Assembly: GCA_023397675.1 (NCBI GenBank)
Contig: JAEWTV010000031.1
Span: 104,289 to 168,288 of the forward strand
Reading direction: 5' to 3'
DNA: 64,000 bases
Origin: Bacillota bacterium
GTDB lineage: Bacteria; Bacillota; Clostridia; Acetivibrionales; JANLFN01
Shown: positions 9,361 to 16,499 of the stretch, piece after piece
Position numbering within the stretch: position 1 is the first letter of the stretch
How the letters are laid out: every line of letters begins with the position of its first letter
Translations under genes and position numbers: made by a program
Notes under the pieces: generated by a model
What the model saw: only the letters and a program-made list of their open reading frames with translations
Told to the model about the DNA's origin: nothing
Database searches by the model: none

Positions 9361-9494
9361 TGTCTTTCAGGTCGTGGCCTGAGTACTCTATTAGTAATAA
9401 TTCCACCTAATACAGCAACTCCAATAGGTATGAATATGTACTTCGCGATCCATACGACAGATAAACCGATGTATGTATAGAAGTCATTGTTCAT
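9321..9494 (-). CDS. Small hydrophobic protein, candidate type I toxin
   Basis: The gene encodes 57 residues: a polar start, one membrane segment (about residues 8-35, ending IPIGVAVLGGIITNRVL), a proline and then a very basic tail (RPRPERQKKKRPQKSRFKK). This is the shape of membrane-acting toxins; the I-x-P-x-x-V-x-x-L spacing recalls Fst/Ldr peptides, although this peptide is longer. The ATG at 9494 is chosen over GTG 9503 because the GGGGGTGAT ribosome binding site covers the GTG. An inverted repeat brackets the ORF and a convergent RNA overlaps its end. Confidence 0.6.
   Translation of the reverse strand: MNNDFYTYIGLSVVWIAKYIFIPIGVAVLGGIITNRVLRPRPERQKKKRPQKSRFKK
9330..9360 (+). terminator. 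Terminator of the antisense RNA
   Basis: AAAGCGGC pairs with GCCGTTTT (one G-U pair) around a T-rich loop and runs into TTTTTTCTTTT. On the other strand the T-run is short, so toxin mRNA may read through. Confidence 0.6.
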
Positions 9495-9626
9495 ATCAAT
9501 CACCCCCTTCCTTGTGAATTCCCTGCTGCAACTATAACGTCGCCGTCCCTATGTATTGGGAATCACTATGAAAGGGCCTGAGAAGACAAATAACCTGATT
9601 AAAATCTGACAATATTTTACATACTA

Positions 9627-9655
9627 ATTATATACATAAAATGGAAGAAATGCAA
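9627..9655 (-). promoter_or_regulatory. Promoter of the toxin-like gene
   Basis: Read on the minus strand, TTGCAT (9655-9650) and TATAAT (9632-9627) are separated by 17 bases. The transcript would carry a leader of roughly 125 bases, which includes one arm of the bracketing inverted repeat. Confidence 0.65.
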
Positions 9656-9683
9656 TAAAAAGAAAACTGTTTTGCTAATATCC

Positions 9684-9829
9684 GCCGTGGGTTAAAACCC
9701 ACGGCTATCAGAACCAAGTCCCTAAAGGGACTAAAGGCATCCTCTTTGAAATTATCTTTAGAATTTATATACTTTAGTCGGTGAAACCGACTTGATTTGT
9801 AATAGACGTGGGTTTTAACCCACGGCGCA
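9684..9829. repeat. REP-like palindromic repeat, left copy (direct repeat with 14411-14556)
   Basis: Four hairpins stand in a row: CCGTGGGTTAAAACCCACGG, AGTCCCTAAAGGGACT, AGTCGGTGAAACCGACT and an ACGTGGG...CCCACGG palindrome. The first 54 bases differ from the right copy by one base, and the last 55 are also nearly the same, while the middle has diverged. Paired palindromes of this sort are typical of REP/BIME elements moved by RAYT-type Y1 transposases; no transposase is present here. Confidence 0.85.
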
Positions 9830-9872
9830 ATCTGTTCAAAGTCATTTGCTACTTTTCACTGCCGTGATTTGG

Positions 9873-10227
9873 GGACAGTTCTCAAGTATTATTTATTTTC
9901 GGCTATTCTTTGAAGTGTCAAAGCTGGACTTTGCCGCTTTTCACTGCCGAAAATCGGCGGAAAAGGCACCGCTCGCCGCGGAGGCTTGGGGATGGGCGCA
10001 ACGGATTCCGTGACAGAGCATCCATGCTTCCAGCTATAGCTTTGTCCGGCCGTTTCCAATGGCATCCATTCCATACCCAACTGAATCTGCCATCCCTGGC
10101 AGATTCGCCGGACTCTGATTGCTGTCAGTAGGACGCTCTAGGTCACTCCACCAAGCGCCTTCAGGGTAGGCTTAACCAGTGGCTATACCGAACTTTGTAA
10201 ACAAAGTTCTTACGCAGTTACTTTGTA
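9873..10227. repeat. Left arm of the ~350-bp inverted repeat around the defence cassette
   Basis: This arm is homologous, in reverse complement, to 14003-14355. The most conserved blocks are the segment from CTTTTCACTGCCGAAAATCG to CTCGCCGCGGAGGCTT, GCGCCTTCAGGG, and CGAACTTTGTAAACAAAGTT followed by CTTACGCAGT. It is clearly more GC-rich than the flanking DNA. Short ORFs inside both arms arise from the repeat and are not counted as genes. I cannot name the repeat family. Confidence 0.8.
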
Positions 10228-10411
10228 GAATTAAGTATGTCCATCCAGGCCATTCACCGTCATTCGACCTTCGTTCGCAGCAACACCTGCCAGCTCAGCT
10301 CCCAATGGGCAAGGGATGCAGGCAGGGCGATGTAGGAGGGAAGCAGCTTTGGAGTGATTCTTAAATCTTGTGGTGTTTATTGAAATACTACATTTTTTTA
10401 TTTGTAATATA
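10228..10411. other. Spacer between repeat arm and defence promoter
   Basis: The first part (to about 10345) keeps the higher GC content of the repeat arm but has no counterpart at the right end, so it may be the missing end of the repeat family. From 10360 the sequence becomes very AT-rich. I see no gene with a ribosome binding site. Confidence 0.4.
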
Positions 10412-10440
10412 TTGTATGAATATGTTGGAAGGAGTATAAT
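10412..10440 (+). promoter_or_regulatory. Candidate promoter of the defence cassette
   Basis: TTGTAT (10412-10417) and TATAAT (10435-10440) are 17 bases apart, about 100 bases before the CD-NTase start. No operator-like repeat is visible. Confidence 0.55.
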
Positions 10441-10543
10441 TTTTGTGGGAAAGGTTGTAATTAAATCCATATAGATAAATAAAGGGATATTAAACCAGAT
10501 TTAAATAAAGACAGTAATTTGTAAGAAAAAGGGGGGAATAGAA

Positions 10544-11503
10544 TTGAAGTTCACTGAAGACCAGTTAAAACTTTTCGCTGCTCCTCTAAGTGAAACTGAA
10601 AATCAAAAATGCCTTAATGCAATAGGTATGGTCAGGGATGCTTTAAAAGGATTAGACTTTACTGATGATAATAGAGCGGTAACAAAAATGTATGAGGATA
10701 CTTATGCTTATACATTGCAAATGCGTAGCTTATACGGTTCTCGTCAGATAAAAATTTTTGTTCAAGGTTCTTACGCTAACAATACAAATGTTAGGACTCA
10801 AAGCGATGTTGACATTGCAATTGTTGAGGAGGATGTCTTCCAAACCATTTATCGCTCAGGTGTTACTAATCAGAATTATCATTTTACAGTTGCCCCGAAT
10901 TCACCAAAAACTTTTAAAGATGAAGTACAAGAATGCTTAGAATGCAAATTCGGTAATGATGTTGAGAGAAAGAACAAATCGATAAAAGTTCACGGCAATG
11001 ATTATCGTAAAGATGCGGATACTGTTCCATGCCGAAGACATAGAGATTATAGCCAAGATTACCGTGATGACCCTGAAAATTACATCGGTGGTATTGAAAT
11101 AAAAGCTGATGATGGCACTAGAATTATTAACTATCCAGAGCAGCATATAGCAAATGGACGGAAGAAAAATAGTGATACAAATTTCTATTACAAAAAAATG
11201 GTTCGAATTATCAAAAAAATGCGATATATAATGGAAAGTAATTCTTATGCATCAGCTAAAGAAATATCTTCTTTTGGGTTAGAATCTCTACTGTGGAATA
11301 TACCTGATTATGTATTTAAAAAGTACTCAATATATAGGTATGAATTTGGGGAAATCGTAGATTACATTTATAATAATATTAGGGAGTTAAACTCATATAA
11401 AGAAGCAAATGGTATAAAGATGCTTTGTCAATTACAATCTGATGTAGAAAGATATATGTGCTTTATCAAAGATTTGAAAAATTTTTATGAGTATGATATT
11501 TAA
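10544..11503 (+). CDS. CD-NTase (cGAS/DncV-like cyclic oligonucleotide synthase) of a CBASS-like system
   Basis: Predicted to sense infection and make a cyclic di- or trinucleotide second messenger. The 319-residue protein has the nucleotidyltransferase signature GSYANNTNVRTQSDVDIAIV at 75-94, giving the catalytic pair Asp88 and Asp90, and a third acid, Asp159, in KDADTVPC. The helical C-terminal half matches the second lobe of DncV-like enzymes, and the length is normal. The TTG start follows GGGGGGAA at good spacing. The next gene overlaps or nearly touches it and encodes a matching effector, so the two form an operon. No ubiquitin-like (Cap2/Cap3) or HORMA/TRIP13 genes are present, which fits a type I-like CBASS core. 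The nucleotide product cannot be told from sequence. Confidence 0.88.
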   Translation: MKFTEDQLKLFAAPLSETENQKCLNAIGMVRDALKGLDFTDDNRAVTKMYEDTYAYTLQMRSLYGSRQIKIFVQGSYANNTNVRTQSDVDIAIVEEDVFQTIYRSGVTNQNYHFTVAPNSPKTFKDEVQECLECKFGNDVERKNKSIKVHGNDYRKDADTVPCRRHRDYSQDYRDDPENYIGGIEIKADDGTRIINYPEQHIANGRKKNSDTNFYYKKMVRIIKKMRYIMESNSYASAKEISSFGLESLLWNIPDYVFKKYSIYRYEFGEIVDYIYNNIRELNSYKEANGIKMLCQLQSDVERYMCFIKDLKNFYEYDI

Positions 11504-11513
11504 AAGGAAAATC

Positions 11514-12059
11514 ATGGGACAAAATTTACAAAAATTTATTATAAAAAGCTTTTGGGTGTTAGTTGCTATTTTTATAATTCGTTGTCTTATTTCAAAACCT
11601 ACATCACCCTATGATTGTTTTGGTTTTGCAGGTGAAGCAATAAGTGTAACAATGATTATAATGGGAATATATGAACGTTGGTTGTGGCAATTTAACCCTT
11701 TAGAAAGAACTCCAAATATAAAGGGTAAATATTCTGGTAGTATTGAGTACAATTATAATGGCAATTCAGATAAGAAAGAGACAACAATTCTAATAAAACA
11801 GACCCTTTTTTCGACTAATGTTAGAATAACTACTAATGAAATAACGAGCAGTACAATTATAAGCAATATTATATTGGAAAACAATGAATATGTTCTATAT
11901 TATACCTATATAACAAACCCCAAAAATAAGTATAGTAGAGAAAATCCTGTTCAATATGGTACAAGCAGGGTCATTATAAAAAATAAGACAGAGCTTGAGG
12001 GAATATATTGGACTACACGACAGACAATAGGTGACATTTATTTGAAGAGAATATTATAA
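11514..12059 (+). CDS. cap15: Cap15-like CBASS effector (two TM helices plus beta-barrel)
   Basis: Predicted membrane effector that is switched on by the cyclic nucleotide and disrupts the inner membrane. Residues 9-27 and 36-54 are two membrane helices. From PNIKGKYSG (67-75) to the C-terminal TIGDIYLKR the protein is strand after strand, with the EGIYWTTR element near the end. This order, the size (181 residues) and the place after a CD-NTase are those of the S-2TM-beta / Cap15 family. The ATG at 11514 is preferred because AAAAGGAAA precedes it; an in-frame ATG at 11487 would overlap the CD-NTase. Identification is by architecture and context, as the family has low sequence conservation. 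Confidence 0.78.
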   Translation: MGQNLQKFIIKSFWVLVAIFIIRCLISKPTSPYDCFGFAGEAISVTMIIMGIYERWLWQFNPLERTPNIKGKYSGSIEYNYNGNSDKKETTILIKQTLFSTNVRITTNEITSSTIISNIILENNEYVLYYTYITNPKNKYSRENPVQYGTSRVIIKNKTELEGIYWTTRQTIGDIYLKRIL

Positions 12060-12173
12060 AACAAGCAATAACTTTTATTTGTCTATTTAACAATAACCAT
12101 AAGTTTACTGTATTAAATATCTTAGGTGTTAGTAACGGCAAGTACTTTTAGGGAGCATATGGAGGTCTTACAG

Positions 12174-13742
12174 TTGGATAAAGAAAAAAAGAAGATTTTA
12201 TACCGTTATGGAAATGTCGCAATTCAAGAAAATGTTTCAACTACATTATTTTTAGAATTAGAAAATATAAAAGGAATTACTGGCAGCATTGAAATACCAC
12301 TTAAAAAAGGTGTTTTTGGAATAGTTGGTAATAATGGCAGTGGAAAAAGTACGATAATGTCCCTATTATCAAGACTGGTTCCGCCATATTATTTTCGTCT
12401 GACTAATAATGATTATTCTTGTAATTCAAGTATTATATATAAAGTATATGGCAATTCAAATATATGGAATATAACAAATGGTAAAATAGTAAAGAGGGAT
12501 CGTAATGAAGAAATAAGATTTTATGGTAGATATGAAGGTAGTTTGTTTTACGGAACAAGATTTGAAGATTCAAGTAAAGTTGATAATTTAATGGCAGAAG
12601 GAAAAATTACTGAAGATTTAATCGTAGATGCAGATGATTATGTTATAAAATCATTAGGTTATATTTTACATGATGATGAAAGCTATTACAGAGAAATAAA
12701 ACGGTTAAAGAATAATGAAATAGCAAAAAGTTTTAATATAAGAAATCTCCCATACTTTTATAAAATAAATGGTAAATTAGTTAGCCAATATAGAATGAGT
12801 TCGGGTGAATGTTTACTTTTAACTTTATTACATTTTCTTTATAATTCAATTGTAAGAAGATCGATTCCTATTGAGCAACATGTATTACTATTAATTGATG
12901 AAATTGAGCTTGCATTACATCCAATCGCGATAAAAAGATTAATTGAGAGGCTTAAGATACTTGCTGATGAATCAACTAATTTATCATGCATTGTGTCTTC
13001 ACATTCTTTAGAAGTAATTAGAAGCATACACCCAAGTAATTTATTTAATTTAAAAATAGAATCCTCGGATAGTGGTAATAAATTCTTTAGTATAGATAAT
13101 CCCAGTTATCCGTGCTATCTCATGAAAGACATTTACTCGCATAACGGATATGATTTTGTTATCTTAGTTGAAGATGAATTGGCAAAAAAGATTGTAGAGA
13201 AAACTTTACTCAAGTTGAAATTAAGGCAAAACAAATTAATTAATGTCATACCTGCGGGTGGATGGACAAATGTACACGATTTACACAAAACATTTATAAA
13301 AGAAAATACTTTAGGGATGAGTACGAAAATTATTAGCGTTATTGATGGTGATGTTCAAAGTGATGCTAAACCCAAGTTTAAGAATATGGATAACACTTTT
13401 TTACCTGTAGCAAGTATAGAAAAATTCTTATTAACTCAACTAATAAAAGAAAAATATTCAACAATAAAAAAATGTATCAAAGATACTATATTTGTGGGTG
13501 CAATATCTTTAGACTCATTTGTTCAAGAGTATTTGAAAGATGAAGCAGACAGCAGAAAAAATAATCCTGATAAATACGAGGAAGATAATAATGGAAAAAG
13601 GTTATATAGAAAACTTAAGAATTACTGTGAGGCAGAAAGACATATAACTGAAGATCAATTGATTGACACTATATTTCATATAATTGAACAAAATATTAAT
13701 CTTAATGATTTTGAAAACAACCTCAAAGTCATGTTATGTTAA
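12174..13742 (+). CDS. OLD-family ATPase/TOPRIM nuclease
   Basis: The 522-residue protein joins an ABC-type ATPase to a TOPRIM nuclease. The Walker A motif GNNGSGKST is at 52-60, the signature RMSSGE ends at Glu212, and Walker B LLLIDEIELALHP holds Asp242-Glu243. The TOPRIM acids are Glu333 in ILVEDE and Asp391/Asp393 in VIDGDV. A C-terminal helical region of about 130 residues follows. OLD proteins are anti-phage nucleases; class 2 members pair with a UvrD-like helicase (Gabija), but none is here. A TTG start at 12174 has the best ribosome binding site (GGAGG, 8 bases upstream); GTG 12126 and ATG 12159 are alternatives. It follows the Cap15-like gene by 114 bases with no terminator between, so it may be part of the same defence unit. 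Confidence 0.82.
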   Translation: MDKEKKKILYRYGNVAIQENVSTTLFLELENIKGITGSIEIPLKKGVFGIVGNNGSGKSTIMSLLSRLVPPYYFRLTNNDYSCNSSIIYKVYGNSNIWNITNGKIVKRDRNEEIRFYGRYEGSLFYGTRFEDSSKVDNLMAEGKITEDLIVDADDYVIKSLGYILHDDESYYREIKRLKNNEIAKSFNIRNLPYFYKINGKLVSQYRMSSGECLLLTLLHFLYNSIVRRSIPIEQHVLLLIDEIELALHPIAIKRLIERLKILADESTNLSCIVSSHSLEVIRSIHPSNLFNLKIESSDSGNKFFSIDNPSYPCYLMKDIYSHNGYDFVILVEDELAKKIVEKTLLKLKLRQNKLINVIPAGGWTNVHDLHKTFIKENTLGMSTKIISVIDGDVQSDAKPKFKNMDNTFLPVASIEKFLLTQLIKEKYSTIKKCIKDTIFVGAISLDSFVQEYLKDEADSRKNNPDKYEEDNNGKRLYRKLKNYCEAERHITEDQLIDTIFHIIEQNINLNDFENNLKVMLC

Positions 13743-13837
13743 TACCTTTTCATGAAAGAAAAAAGATGTTGTCATTAGTGACTGAAATTGCTTTTGGTAT
13801 CACCTACCTTACGATAAACTTACATCGCCGCTGATAA

Positions 13838-13915
13838 GTGTTTGAAAAACGTTTCGTTAATGCATCCGGTGAAAAAATTGACGACGCGGAAAAATGGACT
13901 GGACGGACATTTTAG
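13838..13915 (+). pseudogene. Possible short gene remnant
   Basis: A 25-codon frame (GTG to TAG) encodes VFEKRFVNASGEKIDD and ends in KWTGRTF. It uses more GC-rich codons (CGT, GAC, GCG, CGG) than the defence genes just before it, and a stop lies directly upstream. It may be the tail of an older gene cut by the island. There is no ribosome binding site and I do not recognise the protein. Confidence 0.25.
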
Positions 13916-14002
13916 GTACATCTGAGCAGGATAGCAAAATTGCATCATCTGGCTTGAGAAATCATATTTTTAAAATTTAATATAAATTAAATACTAATAA
14001 TT

Positions 14003-14355
14003 CTACGAAGTGACTGCGTAAGAACTTTGTTTACAAAGTTCGGCAAGCCCCTCCAACGCCTTTCCCTGAAGGCGCTTAAGTTGAGTGACGTAGAGATTCC
14101 TGCTTGCATCAATAAGGGTCAGGCGAATCCGGCAAGGATGACGGATTCAGGTGGGTATGTCAGGGATGATATTGGAACCGGCCTGACGAAAATAGGGATG
14201 GAAGCTTGGAAGCTCTGGAGCGAAACAGTGCGCCCATGTTTTAAGCCTCCGCGGCGAGCGGCGCCTTTTCCGCCGATTTTCGGCGGTGAAAAGCGGCAAA
14301 GTCCAGCATTGACACTTTAAAGAATAACTCAAGATTTTTAAATTGAAAACTGTCC
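14003..14355. repeat. Right arm of the ~350-bp inverted repeat around the defence cassette
   Basis: This is the reverse-complement partner of 9873-10227. The inner end (TAATTCTACGAAGTGACTGC, then GTAAGAACTTTG) and the outer end (ACTTTAAAGAATAACTC, ACTGTCC) both match, while the middle has many changes and small indels. The divergence suggests the arms are old or were recruited separately. Confidence 0.8.
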
Positions 14356-14410
14356 TGAAACCCATTGAAGGCAGGGCCTTGGGTAAACCTGTTTGCACTT
14401 AGACTCCTAC

Positions 14411-14556
14411 GCCGTGGGTTAAAACCCACGTCTATCAGAACCAAGTCCCTAAAGGGACTAAAGGACATTTTCTCCTATACTGCCTTGAAAAAACATATAC
14501 CTTAGTCGGTGGAACCGACTTGATTTGTAGCAGCCGTGGGTTTTAACCCACTGCGC
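14411..14556. repeat. REP-like palindromic repeat, right copy
   Basis: It has the same orientation and length as 9684-9829. One palindrome arm has a change (CCCACG followed by T), and the last palindrome ends CCCACTGCGC rather than CCCACGGCGC. The two copies enclose the inverted repeats and the defence genes. Confidence 0.85.
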
Positions 14557-14576
14557 GAAACCTAGTACCAACCAAA

Positions 14577-14606
14577 TAAAAAACCACTCCAGCTGGAGTG
14601 GTTTTT
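14577..14606 (-). terminator. Terminator of tRNA-Glu (works on both strands)
   Basis: A perfect CCACTCCAGCTGGAGTGG palindrome is flanked by an A-run and a T-run. On the minus strand it lies directly behind the tRNA 3' end. On the plus strand it could stop transcription leaving the defence island. Confidence 0.85.
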
Positions 14607-14681
14607 GGTGACCCATAGGGGATTCGAACCCCTGTAGCCGCCGTGAGAGGGCGGAGTCTTAGGCCGCTTGACCAATGGGCC
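14606..14681 (-). tRNA. tRNA-Glu(CTC)
   Basis: The 76-base gene folds as a full cloverleaf: acceptor GGCCCAT/ATGGGTC, anticodon stem CCGCC/GGCGG with loop CTCTCAC (anticodon CTC), T-stem AGGGG/CCCCT with TTCGAAT, discriminator A and an encoded CCA. The 3' end faces the defence island. Confidence 0.95.
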
Positions 14682-14700
14682 ATATCTAATTGCATTTGAT

Positions 14701-14729
14701 ATTATAGCACGGGACCGTAAAAATAGCAA
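14701..14729 (-). promoter_or_regulatory. Promoter of tRNA-Glu
   Basis: Read on the minus strand, TTGCTA (14729-14724) and TATAAT (14706-14701) are 17 bases apart, with an extended -10 TG. The start would be just before the tRNA. Confidence 0.7.
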
Positions 14730-14760
14730 TGGCAATAACAGAATCTTTTAAATACGATAT

Positions 14761-14967
14761 TCATTCCTTGTAAGTTTTCCTTATTATCATGACTATAACA
14801 AGAAAAACTATAAAAATAATTATATCAATGAATACATCTAATATATCAATATTATCTAAGCCGGCTGCACCCTTTATAATAAATTTAATTAAATAAGATG
14901 AAAATATTAATAATGCACCTATAATTACTGTTAAAATGTAATGCTTTTCTACTGATTTAAGAAACAT
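14761..14967 (-). CDS. Small membrane protein of unknown function
   Basis: This 68-residue protein has two hydrophobic segments, at about residues 10-30 and 42-62, and ends in the basic tail RKTYKE. An AAAGGAG ribosome binding site stands 9 bases before the ATG, which supports it as a real gene. I do not recognise a family. It stands alone between tRNA-Glu and the rRNA methyltransferase. Confidence 0.6.
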   Translation of the reverse strand: MFLKSVEKHYILTVIIGALLIFSSYLIKFIIKGAAGLDNIDILDVFIDIIIFIVFLVIVMIIRKTYKE

Positions 14968-15121
14968 ACACAGTACTCCTTTAAGGATTGATAAATCTAA
15001 CTAATATTAACACGAACCGGGGCTATTGTAAATTTATAATAAAATCGCCATAATAAATAAGGCATATGCTATAATAAAAAACAACTTGATTTATAGATTT
15101 TAATGATATATGGAGATATAT

Positions 15122-16483
15122 ATGAAACTGCCGCAGGAATTTTTGGACAAGATGAAAGAAATGCTTGGTGATGAATACGAAGAATTTGTTAAATCATACG
15201 AGAACCCGCGTTATTACGGTTTTAGGATAAATACATTAAAAGCGGACATTCAGGACTTTTTAAAGGCTTCACCTTTTGAACTCAGTAGTGTACCTTGGAC
15301 AAAAGACGGCTTTTACTACTCAGAGCAAGTAAGTCCTGGAAGACACCCTTATTACTACGCTGGCCTATATTATATACAGGAACCTAGTGCAATGCTTCCC
15401 GGTGAAGTTTTGAACGCTCAGCCGGGCGAAAATGTTCTTGATCTTTGCGCCGCACCTGGAGGAAAAACGGTTCAGATAGCGGCAGGAATGAAGGGGCAAG
15501 GTCTTTTGGTGTCAAATGATATAAGCTCCGAACGTGTAAAAGCTCTCGTAAAAAACATTGAACTCTGCGGTATAAAGAATGCAGTTGTTACCAATGAATC
15601 ACCCGAAAGGCTTTCTGTCAATTTTGAAAACTTTTTTGACAGAATACTTGTTGATGCGCCTTGTTCGGGTGAGGGGATGTTCCGTAAGGATGAAGATGCT
15701 GCAAAGAGCTGGGCTAAATTTAAGTGTGAAAAATGTTCACAAATGCAGCAGGATATATTAAGAAGTGTTGATAAAATGCTTAAACCTGGCGGCTGTCTTG
15801 TTTACTCAACCTGTACCTTTTCACCGCTTGAAGACGAAATAAGAATAAGTGAATTTATTAATGAGCATAAGAATTATGAAATACTCAAGATACCAAGGGT
15901 TGCAGGTATTATGCCGGGAAGGCCTGAGTGGGGAAATGGAAGCAAGGAACTTGCAAACACTGTAAGGCTTTGGCCGCATAAGCTAAAAGGTGAGGGTCAC
16001 TTTGTGGCTTTACTGAAAAAAAACGGTCAAAGTCAAAAGAACATTACGAATAATACAACAAGTGTCCCTGACAAGTACATGGACATATTTAAAAAATTCG
16101 TACACGAAAATCTTAATATTGATATAGAAGGCAGTTTCTTTATGAAGGGAAGCAATCTATACTGTCTGCCTGTTAACCCTCCTGATTTAAATGGGCTTAA
16201 GGTGGCTAAGTTCGGCTGGTATATGGGAGAGTTTATAAAGGAAAGATTTGAACCTTCACATTCCATGATTACAGCACTCCAAAAAGAAGAAATAAAAAGA
16301 ACTATAAACTTTGAACCAGACTCAAAAGAAGTATTATCCTACCTTAAAGGGGAAACCCTTATAATTGAAGGAGAAAAGGGGTATACAGGAGTTTGTGTCA
16401 ACGGCTATACACTGGGTTGGGCGAAGCAAACGGGCGATATGCTAAAGAACCTTTATCCAAAAGGCTGGCGTAAAATGAATTAA
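15122..16483 (+). CDS. rsmF: 16S rRNA m5C methyltransferase, RsmF/NOL1-NOP2-Sun type
   Basis: Predicted to methylate a cytosine in rRNA using S-adenosylmethionine. The catalytic domain shows DLCAAPGGKT (SAM binding), DAPCSGEGMF and STCTFSPLEDE, with the two cysteines typical of the family. A C-terminal RNA-binding, PUA-like part ends in YPKGWRK. The length of 453 residues is that of Firmicute RsmF proteins. The ATG at 15122 is preferred to 15110 because GGAG lies 6 bases upstream. An extended -10 box (TGCTATAAT) at 15067-15075 may be its promoter. It is followed by rsuA after 16 bases. Confidence 0.88.
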   Translation: MKLPQEFLDKMKEMLGDEYEEFVKSYENPRYYGFRINTLKADIQDFLKASPFELSSVPWTKDGFYYSEQVSPGRHPYYYAGLYYIQEPSAMLPGEVLNAQPGENVLDLCAAPGGKTVQIAAGMKGQGLLVSNDISSERVKALVKNIELCGIKNAVVTNESPERLSVNFENFFDRILVDAPCSGEGMFRKDEDAAKSWAKFKCEKCSQMQQDILRSVDKMLKPGGCLVYSTCTFSPLEDEIRISEFINEHKNYEILKIPRVAGIMPGRPEWGNGSKELANTVRLWPHKLKGEGHFVALLKKNGQSQKNITNNTTSVPDKYMDIFKKFVHENLNIDIEGSFFMKGSNLYCLPVNPPDLNGLKVAKFGWYMGEFIKERFEPSHSMITALQKEEIKRTINFEPDSKEVLSYLKGETLIIEGEKGYTGVCVNGYTLGWAKQTGDMLKNLYPKGWRKMN

Positions 16484-16499
16484 AGTAAAGAGGTGCACA

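Larger units (their letters stand above)
9283..9548. repeat. Inverted repeat bracketing the small toxin-like ORF
   Basis: GGACGGCGACG (9283-9293) and its exact reverse complement (9538-9548) flank the small ORF; just inside lie a second matching pair, GTTGC and GCAAC. In a full-length minus-strand mRNA the 5' leader and the 3' end would pair. This resembles the long-range closure seen in several type I toxin mRNAs. Terminal repeats of a tiny mobile element are the alternative. Confidence 0.55.

Noticed and set aside
9684..9829. Rho-independent terminators
   Set aside because: Four palindromes in a row have no T-runs and are repeated at 14411, so a repeat element explains them better.
9889..10364. 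Open frames of 60-80 codons on both strands in the left repeat arm
   Set aside because: The same frames appear in the right arm because the DNA is repeated; they lack ribosome binding sites and do not continue across arm differences.
12174..13742. Gabija system
   Set aside because: GajA is an OLD nuclease, but the required UvrD-like GajB helicase is not encoded on either side.
14027..14468. Open frames of 75-97 codons in the right repeat arm
   Set aside because: They run across repeat palindromes and tandem features, with no ribosome binding site or normal protein composition.
9224..14637. ACCCCTGTAG occurs at 9224-9233 and inside tRNA-Glu (14628-14637), as if attL/attR of a tRNA-integrated island
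   Set aside because: The match is only 10 bases, does not run to the tRNA 3' end as att sites normally do, and there is no integrase. It may be chance.
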